Shown in pieces: positions 16,067 through 23,092 of a DNA stretch of 34,469 bases. Positions within the stretch are counted from its first letter, which is position 1. Every line of letters starts with the position of its first letter. Under the pieces are notes generated by a model. That model saw only the letters and a list, made by a program, of their open reading frames with translations, did not search any database and was not told the DNA's origin. The DNA is from a virus. The stretch covers positions 1-34,469 of IMG/VR virus record IMGVR_UViG_3300030225_000017. One strand, 5' to 3'. The position numbers were made by a program, and so were the translations under genes.

Positions 16067-17487
16067 CTACTGTTCCTCTCGTCGTGGTCCCCTCTACCGG
16101 CCTCCAACCTGCCAACCCGACCGCCGTCCTCAACACCTTGATCTCGAACGTAACGGAGACCAACCCTGGCTACACAGCCAACTTGCCGGGTTCTATGATC
16201 GAGGACATCTCCTCGACAGACGTTGCTGCTATACTCCTGATGGACGCGGCGCTGGTCGACTTGGTCAACTCTCTGACGCCTTATGCGGCCAACCCGTTCC
16301 TGCTCAATCAACTTGGGCAAATGTACGGAGTTGCCCAGGGCGTCGGAGTCAATACGAATGTATATGTTGTGTTCGAGGGGCCAGCGGGGCTCGTGATCAG
16401 CCAAGGCTTCACGGTCACCGACGGAACCTACCAATATATCATTCAAGACGGCGGCGTGATTCAATCTGGAGGCTACTCGCAGCCGCTCTATGCCCTGGCC
16501 ACCGTCTCAGGTTCTTGGGCTGTCCCGGCCAACACCGTCAACCAACTGGTGACCTCTGTCCCTCTCGGCGACACCCTGACTGTCAACAACCCTAACCCTG
16601 GCACCCCGGCGACAGGCACGCAGACCGAAGAGCAATATCGAGCACAGGTCATCCAGTCTGGCCTCGCTTCCTCACAAGGAATGCCGCGCTATCTGAAGTC
16701 GCTGATCCAAGCCATACCGGGCGTACTACCTCAGCTGGTGTCTGTGGTGCAGATCAACGGCGGCGGCTGGGAGGTCATCGTCGGTGGCGGCGACCCCTAC
16801 GCAGTGGCCTACGCCATCTACGAAGCTTTGTTTGATGTCTCTTCCTTGGTCGGCTCGACCACCTACGTCACGGGCGTGACCAACGCCAACCCTGGCGTGG
16901 TGACGACCAACCTCAACCACGGCTTCACGACTGGGCAGAACAACGTCCACATCGCTGGCGTCAACGGAACCACGGGCGTCAACGGTGGCCCCTACACCGT
17001 AACGGCCATCACGGAAAACACCTTCAGCTTCGGGGTCAACACGACGAGTTCTGGAGCCTACACGAGCGGCGGGACCGTCACGCCAAACACCAGAACCTTG
17101 AGCATCAACATATCAGACTACCCCGACACCTACACCATCCCCCTCGTGATACCTCCGGTTCAAACGGTCGTCATCCAGTTGACGTGGAATACAAGCTCTC
17201 CAAACTATGTGTCACCGACTGCTGTCGCTCAGCTAGGCGCCCCGGCCCTGGCTCAATATGTCAACTCCGTGGCCGTCGGCGCTCCCATGAACTTGTTCGA
17301 GCTTCAGAACGTGTTCCAGATTGCTGTCGTGAGCCTGATATCGACCCAGTTTCTGACGCGTATGGTCTTCACGGTCAGCATCAATGGTGTCGACGTCAGT
17401 CCAGAAAGTGGCACAGGCATCATTGCCGGCGACCCAGAAAGCTACTTCTCTTGTTCGGCCAGCGGCGTGACGATAAGTCAGGGCTAA
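16063..17487 (+). CDS. Baseplate wedge protein, J/Mu gp47-like
   Basis: The 474-residue protein has the baseplate J arrangement: an N-terminal helical region with PGSMIEDISSTDVAAILLMD and NPFLLNQLGQMYGVAQGVGV, a beta domain (YVVFEGPAGLVISQGFTVTD), the typical GTQTEEQYRAQVIQ, and the RYLKSLIQAIPGVLPQLVSV helix. Residues 268-339 are an extra beta domain (TTNLNHGFTTGQ, VNGGPYTV, SGGTV) similar to those inserted in the cement and sheath proteins. The core resumes with PPVQTVVIQLTW and ends in a C-terminal Gly/Ser tail. It forms the hexagonal baseplate belt whose rearrangement triggers sheath contraction. Confidence 0.85.
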   Translation: MTTVPLVVVPSTGLQPANPTAVLNTLISNVTETNPGYTANLPGSMIEDISSTDVAAILLMDAALVDLVNSLTPYAANPFLLNQLGQMYGVAQGVGVNTNVYVVFEGPAGLVISQGFTVTDGTYQYIIQDGGVIQSGGYSQPLYALATVSGSWAVPANTVNQLVTSVPLGDTLTVNNPNPGTPATGTQTEEQYRAQVIQSGLASSQGMPRYLKSLIQAIPGVLPQLVSVVQINGGGWEVIVGGGDPYAVAYAIYEALFDVSSLVGSTTYVTGVTNANPGVVTTNLNHGFTTGQNNVHIAGVNGTTGVNGGPYTVTAITENTFSFGVNTTSSGAYTSGGTVTPNTRTLSINISDYPDTYTIPLVIPPVQTVVIQLTWNTSSPNYVSPTAVAQLGAPALAQYVNSVAVGAPMNLFELQNVFQIAVVSLISTQFLTRMVFTVSINGVDVSPESGTGIIAGDPESYFSCSASGVTISQG

Positions 17488-17491
17488 GACC

Positions 17492-18085
17492 ATGCAAATC
17501 TTTGCCAACAACGCCACTTCGGCCCTTGCTTCAGCGGTCACTGCTTCAGCCACAACCATTTTCCTTGCGGCTGGCTCCGGGGAGCTCTTCCCTAGCCCTG
17601 CCGCCAACCAATACTTTGCCTTGACTCTCAATGACCTAGCCACCGGCCTGTTGACCGAGATCTGCTACTGCACCAGCCGCAACATTGATACTTTGACGGT
17701 CATCCGGGCGCAAGAGGGCACAACGGCCATAGCCTGGAGCGCGGGCGACCTCGCTGCAAACAAGATCACAGCCGGCACGCTGGCAAATTTCAACCAAACC
17801 ATCGTCAACCCAACGCCTCTTGGCTATGGAAAGATCACCAACCTGACGGCGGCTGTTGGGTTCTCTGCCATCTCCGGGGGCATCCCGGTCGGCGCAGCCT
17901 ATGCCATGGTCCAGTCTGAGGGAGCCAATGTCCGCTGGCGCGATGACGGGACAGCGCCTACCGCGCTCCTAGGCATGCCAATCTACGCAGGAGCATCGCC
18001 TCTGGTGTTCTCAAATAACCTGGCAGCCATAAAGTTCATACAGGTCGCGCCGACCGCAACCCTGGACGTGAGCTTCTACAGCTGA
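17492..18085 (+). CDS. Two-module tail fibre/baseplate-associated protein
   Basis: This 197-residue protein joins two modules. Residues 1-105 (MQIFANNATSALASAV, IRAQEGTTAIAW, AGDLAANKITAGTL) match the start of the fibre gene at 20090. Residues about 106-197 (LGYGKITNLTAAVGF, EGANVRWRDDGT, AAIKFIQVAPTATLDVSFY) match nearly all of the gene at 21026. Both modules recur widely near phage fibres; the second resembles a small beta-jelly-roll-like virion protein. It lies four bases after the J-like gene and overlaps the next gene by one base. The role is probably attaching or capping fibres at the baseplate. Confidence 0.7.
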   Translation: MQIFANNATSALASAVTASATTIFLAAGSGELFPSPAANQYFALTLNDLATGLLTEICYCTSRNIDTLTVIRAQEGTTAIAWSAGDLAANKITAGTLANFNQTIVNPTPLGYGKITNLTAAVGFSAISGGIPVGAAYAMVQSEGANVRWRDDGTAPTALLGMPIYAGASPLVFSNNLAAIKFIQVAPTATLDVSFYS

Positions 18086-18762
18086 TGTGGCCGCCGCCAG
18101 CAGCAGGTAGCTCGGTTCAAAATGTCATACCGAGTTACCTCTACGTCCAATATAACGACGACAGCGACCTTCAAGCCTTTGTCGCCTCATACAATTCCTA
18201 TGCTCAGACGTATCTGAACACCTTCAATCAACTTAACCTGCCTGTCTATACTAACGGCGGCATATCTGGGACGCTCCTCGACTGGGTCGCGACTGGGCTC
18301 TATGGTTATCCGCGCCCTGGCCTGCCGACGACAGGCACGCCTGAAATTGGCCCATTCAATACCTACACGCTCGATGGCCTGGCCTTCAACGCCACAATTC
18401 CTCCGGTTGGGCAGACCTACTACGCCACCACCGATGACATCTACAAGCGATGCCTGACTTGGCACTTCTACAAGGGCGACGGCAAGGTCTTCAACATAAA
18501 GTGGCTGAAGCGGCGCATCATTCGGTTCCTCTACGGCATCAATGGTTCCAATCCCAACATCGACCAGACTTACGGCATTAGTGTTGCCTTCACAGGCGAC
18601 TTTGCCATCACCATCACGGTCCCGGTCTTGCCGGCCGCGACCGTCTTCAAGGAAGCCATCAGAGCGGGCATTCTTGAGATGCCTTTTCAATTAACGACCA
18701 CCGTGGTCATAGCAGCGGGCGGTGCCTTTGGCGACTTCACGTTTGGGGAAAGCCCTTTCTGA
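18085..18762 (+). CDS. Late baseplate wedge/fibre-adaptor protein
   Basis: The 225-residue protein has an N-terminal Pro-rich lead followed by YNDDSDLQAFVASYNSYAQT, LNTFNQLNLPVYT and ISGTLLDWVATGLYGYPRPG. This pattern is found in phage baseplate proteins in the gpI/gp48-like position after J. The middle includes DDIYKRCLTWHFYKGDGKVF and LKRRIIRFLYGINGSN; the C-terminus is beta (DFAITITVPVLPA). In this position proteins bind the tail fibre N-terminus to the wedge. It overlaps the preceding gene by one base and the following fibre gene by about 40 bases. Confidence 0.7.
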   Translation: MWPPPAAGSSVQNVIPSYLYVQYNDDSDLQAFVASYNSYAQTYLNTFNQLNLPVYTNGGISGTLLDWVATGLYGYPRPGLPTTGTPEIGPFNTYTLDGLAFNATIPPVGQTYYATTDDIYKRCLTWHFYKGDGKVFNIKWLKRRIIRFLYGINGSNPNIDQTYGISVAFTGDFAITITVPVLPAATVFKEAIRAGILEMPFQLTTTVVIAAGGAFGDFTFGESPF

Positions 18763-19654
18763 TCTCTTTCTGATCATTCTTTGTGTCTTGATTGCCCCAA
18801 CCTTGCTGGAGGGGCAATCGGTCCCGAATGGCGGCACGATCACGAATGGCCAAATTTGGACGGCGGCGCAGTGGAACGCGGCATGGGAGTCGAAGACCGA
18901 CTACCCAGTCAGCGCTAGCGCCATTGGAACAGGGACTTTGGCGGCTGCCTATGGAGGCACCGGCGCCAACAGCCTCACATCTCACGCCGTTGTCCTTGGC
19001 AATGGCACCGGTGCTTTGTATCCTGTCGGTTCCTTGGGGACGTCCGGTCAATGTTTTGTAAGCAACGGAGGGAGCTCTGACCCTTCATTTCAAAGTTGTC
19101 CGGGGGGCGGGAGCGGCGTCAGCTCGATCACCGGATCGAGCGGCGTCAGCGCCTCTGCCTCAACGGGTGCTGTGACCCTGAGTCTATCTACGATCGCTGC
19201 CGGAACCATTCTGGGGAACAACACCGGGTCCTCTGGTGTGCCTCTGGCCCTGACTGCGGCTCAGGCCGCATCCATCCTGGCTGGTACCGGATCTGGAACC
19301 CTTGCAGCCGGAAATGACACCCGGTTTGCTGGTCCGACTCAGAACTCGCAGTCGGCCTCATACACCTTGGTAATCGGAGATGCCGGTGGCCAGATCTACC
19401 ACCCTTCGAGTGATACTACGGCCAGAACCTGGACAATCCCAGCGAATTCTTCCGTGGCGTTTCAAGTTGTGACCAAGATCGACCTCGTCAACGATTGTAG
19501 CGCCGGGATAGTGACCATAGCCATCACGAGCGACACGCTGGTCTACCTTCCTTCTGGGGGGACAGGCTCTAGAAGCCTAGCGCCTTGTGGCGAGGCCACC
19601 TTGACAAAGGTCGGCGCGACACGCTGGGTGATCGCTGGGGCAGGCCTTTCCTGA
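18722..19654 (+). CDS. Tail fibre-like protein with signal-peptide-like N-terminus
   Basis: The start is uncertain: GTG 18722 overlaps the previous gene by 41 bases, and TTG 18743 is an alternative; neither has a clear ribosome binding site. Either form has a hydrophobic segment LFLIILCVLIAPTLLEGQS, like a Sec signal peptide. The 310-residue body is fibre-like: GGTGANSLTSHAVVLGNGTG, STIAAGTILGNNTGSSG, AGNDTRFAG and a C-terminal TRWVIAGAGLS. The GGTG-LTSH block recurs in the gene at 22056. Four Cys lie outside the hydrophobic segment. It is a likely receptor-binding or fibre-shaft component; the signal-like start is odd for a protein assembled in the cytoplasm. Confidence 0.7.
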   Translation: MPLATSRLGKALSDLFLIILCVLIAPTLLEGQSVPNGGTITNGQIWTAAQWNAAWESKTDYPVSASAIGTGTLAAAYGGTGANSLTSHAVVLGNGTGALYPVGSLGTSGQCFVSNGGSSDPSFQSCPGGGSGVSSITGSSGVSASASTGAVTLSLSTIAAGTILGNNTGSSGVPLALTAAQAASILAGTGSGTLAAGNDTRFAGPTQNSQSASYTLVIGDAGGQIYHPSSDTTARTWTIPANSSVAFQVVTKIDLVNDCSAGIVTIAITSDTLVYLPSGGTGSRSLAPCGEATLTKVGATRWVIAGAGLS

Positions 19655-20088
19655 TGGCTAGGTGGGGCGTCATCGCCTTCATCGCCTGTTGTGTGACTTT
19701 TGCTCTGGCGGTCTTTTTCTCCAGGCCAGTTGACGCCCAAGCCTCGACTTGGGGAGCGATATATTCAACGTTCGCTCCTGTCGTGGCCGTGGTGACGCCA
19801 ACCTCTGCCACCGGCAACAGCACAGTGACAGGGTCTGTGTCGACCAATACCGTCGTCCCTTCTGCCACTGGAGGGACCGGCACCTATAATTATCTATGGG
19901 CCTATGTGTCTGGAGATTCAGCCATCACAATCAACTCCTCGATCTCGACCCTCGCTCAGTGGAGCGGCCATGTCAACGGCGCTATACCGACAAGAGCTGC
20001 TGTATGGTCGTTGACGGCGACAGACACGTCAGGGAACATGGGCTCTACGACCTTGAACGTGTCCGTCAACTACAACAACCCGCACTGA
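19654..20088 (+). CDS. Small Ig/PKD-like protein with N-terminal signal or anchor
   Basis: I chose the ATG at 19654, which overlaps the preceding stop (TGATGG), over the longer in-frame GTG at 19585. The 144-residue product starts with MARWGVIAFIACCVTFALAV, continues to a possible signal-peptidase site after RPVDAQA, and ends as a beta-rich domain. The body has TGGTGTYNYLWAYVSGDS, then AVWSLTATDTSGNMGSTTLN, a classic PKD/Ig strand pattern with a Tyr-x-Trp core. It has no Cys after the hydrophobic segment. It may be a fibre accessory or surface-adhesion domain; family and location are inferred. Confidence 0.68.
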   Translation: MARWGVIAFIACCVTFALAVFFSRPVDAQASTWGAIYSTFAPVVAVVTPTSATGNSTVTGSVSTNTVVPSATGGTGTYNYLWAYVSGDSAITINSSISTLAQWSGHVNGAIPTRAAVWSLTATDTSGNMGSTTLNVSVNYNNPH

Positions 20089-20089
20089 C

Positions 20090-21010
20090 ATGACCATCCT
20101 CTTTGCCAACAACGCCGTCTCGACGCTCGCAGGCACACTGTCTTCAGGAGCGACAACTGCCAACCTTGCCACAGGGACCGGGGCCTTGTTCCCCAATCCA
20201 ACGGGCGGCGACTTCTTCGTGATGACGTTCCTGGATGCGGCTACGCAGACCACGCGTGAGATCGTCCACTGCACGGCCCGTAGCACAGACAGCCTGACCA
20301 TCGTTCGGGCGCAAGAGGGAACGACCGCGTTGAGCTGGGCCGTCGGCGACATCGCGGCCAACCTGTGGACGGCGGGCCAAGCTGGAGCTTTGCAGCAAGG
20401 CAACAACGCGGCGGGTGGCGACCTGACCGGAACCTATCCAAATCCAACAATCGCGGCTGGAGCCGTAACAAACTCAAAGCTAGCGGCCAACTCTGTCGGC
20501 TCGTCCAACATCATCAACAACTCCGTCGCTAATGCAGACCTTGCCCAGGCTCCGGCCGAAACGCTAAAAGGCAACCTGACCGCCGGCACCGCGACCGTTC
20601 AAGATGAACCTATTGCCACCGTCATCGGAGCTCTCGGTTTTAACTCGGGCGGGTCGACTGCGATCGTTACACCCGGAGCCAGTTCATCGCCCGGCACAGT
20701 AGGCTCCTCAGGATGGTGGACAGACGCCAATGGCCTGACGCACCAGTGGGCCTACATTCAACTTGAGGACTTTGGCGGCGGCTCAAGCGCAACGACGACC
20801 TGGACTTACCCAGTTGCTTTCACAGGCACAGGCCCAATCATAGTTCGCAGTCAGAACTGCGCGGCTCTGGCTGGCCAGCCAATCAGCCCTTCGTCGCTTG
20901 GGATCGCTGATCCAGCGACGATAGGAAAGATCAACTCAAAGTGGCAGGTCCACAACACCAACGTGACAGGAGCCCTTTGTTGTTTCCTCTTGGAAGTCGT
21001 TGGCTTTTAG
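20090..21010 (+). CDS. Tail fibre with gp53-like receptor-binding end
   Basis: The 306-residue protein begins with the same module as the gene at 17492 (FANNAVSTLAGTL, RAQEGTTALSWAVGDIAANL). A shaft follows with GGDLTGTYPNPTIAAGAVTN and alternating SKLAANSVGSSNIINNSVAN repeats, which are typical of phage fibre stems. The C-terminal about 110 residues contain SSGWWTDANGLTHQWAYIQL, the W-W...Q-W pattern of gp53/gpS-like fibre tips, and end in CCFLLEVVGF. No signal peptide is present, unlike its neighbours. It starts two bases after the previous stop. The C-terminal domain is the probable receptor binder. Confidence 0.78.
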   Translation: MTILFANNAVSTLAGTLSSGATTANLATGTGALFPNPTGGDFFVMTFLDAATQTTREIVHCTARSTDSLTIVRAQEGTTALSWAVGDIAANLWTAGQAGALQQGNNAAGGDLTGTYPNPTIAAGAVTNSKLAANSVGSSNIINNSVANADLAQAPAETLKGNLTAGTATVQDEPIATVIGALGFNSGGSTAIVTPGASSSPGTVGSSGWWTDANGLTHQWAYIQLEDFGGGSSATTTWTYPVAFTGTGPIIVRSQNCAALAGQPISPSSLGIADPATIGKINSKWQVHNTNVTGALCCFLLEVVGF

Positions 21011-21025
21011 AAACCGGAGATCAAA

Positions 21026-21412
21026 GTGGCAGGCTTCCCCAACTCACAGTCAAATCCTCAGGGCGCGATCCCTGTCATCCTCGTCAATACCACCTATGAC
21101 TTCTACACGGCAGCAGGGTCAAGTGGCGGCGCGGCAGCCCCCTACCAAGCCACGCCCCTTGGCTATGAGCAGATCACCAACCTGTCGGCAGCTGTTGGGT
21201 TCGCTTCCGTCCCAACAGGGGCGACCTTCGCCTACGTTGAGGTTGAGGGTGCAAACGTCCGTTGGCGCGACGATGGGACCAACCCTACGGCGTCTGTTGG
21301 TATGCCTGTCTATGCTGGGTCAGCTCCGACTCTGTTCTCAGGCGATCTTGCCGCGCTCAAATTCATCCAAGTCGTGGCCACAGCAACCCTCAACGTGAGC
21401 TTTTACAAATGA
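21026..21412 (+). CDS. Single-module small fibre-associated virion protein
   Basis: It starts at GTG 21026, six bases after GGAG. The 128-residue protein has a Pro/Gly lead and then the module LGYEQITNLSAAVGF, EGANVRWRDDGTNPTASVGM, LAALKFIQVVATATLNVSFY. This is nearly the same as residues 106-197 of the gene at 17492. The module is common as a stand-alone small virion protein in phages of many hosts. Its stop overlaps the ATG of the next gene by four bases. Probable role: fibre or baseplate decoration. Confidence 0.72.
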   Translation: MAGFPNSQSNPQGAIPVILVNTTYDFYTAAGSSGGAAAPYQATPLGYEQITNLSAAVGFASVPTGATFAYVEVEGANVRWRDDGTNPTASVGMPVYAGSAPTLFSGDLAALKFIQVVATATLNVSFYK

Positions 21413-22059
21413 TAAGGAACGCAATACTCGCTGTGGCTGGGATCGCCCTTGTGGCGAGCGGCGCGTTTGCCGCGCAACCCGTCTCCCAGCAAGACAGTGC
21501 CGGTGGAGACGCAACCGACACAGTCAACCATGCTGTCAATGTCAACGTTGTGGCGGGTGGCGGATCAACCACCATCACCGGCCCCCTCGGTTCCAATACC
21601 ATCGCGCAATCGCTCGCGGTCACGGCGTCTGACGGGTCAATCGTCACTCTTGGCCACATATCCGATACCATCTCTACTCCCTCGCTCATGGGCTACAATC
21701 TGGGGAGCAAGACCGACCTTGATTCGATTTTGGCGTCTCTGGCGACGCCTGCTCCGACCTACCCGAATGGTTACACAAGCACCGATGGCTCGGGCAGTCT
21801 GACAGCGGGAACGACAGCGAGCTTCACGACTATTCTGGCGTCCAGTTCCACGCGCCATGATTGCACCATCCAAAATCCGAGCACGGCTACTGAGGTCATA
21901 TATATCCATTCGACCACAGCCAGCCCGACCACGGCCAACAGCTTCACCCTCACGCCCGGATCGACGTTCAAATGCGCCGGCGGGGGGATCGTTATCACAG
22001 ATGCGATCTCGGCGTCCGCCGCGACCAACCCGCATCCCTATGTTCTGGTGTCACAATGA
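21409..22059 (+). CDS. Fibre-region protein with Sec signal peptide
   Basis: I chose the ATG at 21409 (ATGA overlap with the previous stop); the frame is open further upstream but inside the previous gene. The 216-residue product has a textbook signal peptide: a basic start (MIRNA), a hydrophobic core (ILAVAGIALVASGAF), and a cleavage site AFA before AQP. The mature part is Ser/Thr/Gly-rich and beta-prone with SNTIAQSLAVTASDGSIVTL and a C-terminal jelly-roll-like block (HDCTIQNPSTATEVIYIHS, FTLTPGSTFKC, GGIVITDAISASA) resembling small fibre-associated domains. The two Cys in that block could pair. It overlaps the next gene by four bases. Confidence 0.7.
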   Translation: MIRNAILAVAGIALVASGAFAAQPVSQQDSAGGDATDTVNHAVNVNVVAGGGSTTITGPLGSNTIAQSLAVTASDGSIVTLGHISDTISTPSLMGYNLGSKTDLDSILASLATPAPTYPNGYTSTDGSGSLTAGTTASFTTILASSSTRHDCTIQNPSTATEVIYIHSTTASPTTANSFTLTPGSTFKCAGGGIVITDAISASAATNPHPYVLVSQ

Positions 22060-23090
22060 GGCGTGCCGTTGCCGCGCTCTGCGCGTGTCTGCTGACTGCC
22101 CCGGCTTTCGCGCAGTCGATTAGTGGCCCCGGAATTGCCACGCCTGTAACCGTTGCCAATGGCGGCACAGGATCGGCCACCCTCACAAGTCATTCCGTAG
22201 TCGTCGGCGCGGGCACGTCCGCCGTCACCCTCGTCGCGCCGTCCTCAACTACGGGCTACGTCCTGACGAGCAACGGGGCTTCGGCGGACCCATCGTTTCA
22301 GGCGTCCACAGGGGGCGCGACGCTCGGAGCCAATACCTTTACCGGCCTGCAAACCATGGCGGCCGCAACAACGGCAGGCGCGGGCCTCAACCTGCCGCAA
22401 GGCACGGCCCCCACCAGCCCTAACAACGGTGACTTCTGGACGACATCGGCAGGTGCTTATGTCCGCATCAACGGAACGACCGTGGGGCCTTTGGTGGCGT
22501 CTGGAACGGGATCGCCAACAAACTTGAACCTTGGCGCCTACGCATCGGCGACCGCTGTTCAGTTCGCGGTCGGATCCACGTTCACAGCAACGGGCGCTTA
22601 CAGCTACGGTTTCACGATCCCCGGCGCTTACACCTACACCTTCCCGGCCAATACCGGAACGCTGGCGCAGCTTAATTTGGCCCAGAGCTTTAGCAACACG
22701 CAGACGTTTTCGACCGCCATCGCGGTATCCGGCACCGCCGCCATCCAGTTTCAGGGCGTCAAGGTTCTGCAAAATACCGTTCCGACGATCACGGCTACTT
22801 CTTGTGGGGGTGCGAGCGCAACGACCTCGATCACGCACGCGGCCGGCAGCGTCGCATTTGACTACACCGTCTCGGGAACAATCAGTGCGTCCACTTGCAC
22901 CGTCGCTTTGCCGGCCGCGACTAACGGCTGGGCTTGCGACGCTCACGATACAACCACCAATTCCGAAGTCGTCGAGGAAGCCTCGTTCACCACCGCGCAG
23001 GTAGTTTTCAACTACTACGCCAGAACTACGGGCCTTGGGACCAATCCGACGACCGGAGACGTAGTGGTTGTAAAATGCGCGGCCTTCTGA
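22056..23090 (+). CDS. Tail fibre-like protein with Sec signal peptide
   Basis: The ATG at 22056 overlaps the previous stop by four bases. The 344-residue protein begins with MRRAVAALCACLLTAPAFAQ, a convincing signal peptide with AFA before Q. Next comes a fibre module (VANGGTGSATLTSHSVVVGA, STTGYVLTSNGASADPSFQA) shared with the gene at 18722. The stem contains GANTFTGLQTM, PQGTAPTSPNNGDFW and NLAQSFSNTQTFSTAIAV. The C-terminal domain has four Cys and ends in VVVVKCAAF. This is a phage fibre by composition; the signal peptide is unexpected and shared with its neighbours. Confidence 0.72.
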   Translation: MRRAVAALCACLLTAPAFAQSISGPGIATPVTVANGGTGSATLTSHSVVVGAGTSAVTLVAPSSTTGYVLTSNGASADPSFQASTGGATLGANTFTGLQTMAAATTAGAGLNLPQGTAPTSPNNGDFWTTSAGAYVRINGTTVGPLVASGTGSPTNLNLGAYASATAVQFAVGSTFTATGAYSYGFTIPGAYTYTFPANTGTLAQLNLAQSFSNTQTFSTAIAVSGTAAIQFQGVKVLQNTVPTITATSCGGASATTSITHAAGSVAFDYTVSGTISASTCTVALPAATNGWACDAHDTTTNSEVVEEASFTTAQVVFNYYARTTGLGTNPTTGDVVVVKCAAF

Positions 23091-23092
23091 CT

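Noticed and set aside
21000-21398. 132-residue plus-strand frame overlapping the gene at 21026
   Set aside because: The other frame encodes the EGANVRWRDDGT module shared with 17492; this one is a Ser/Arg/Pro-rich shadow.
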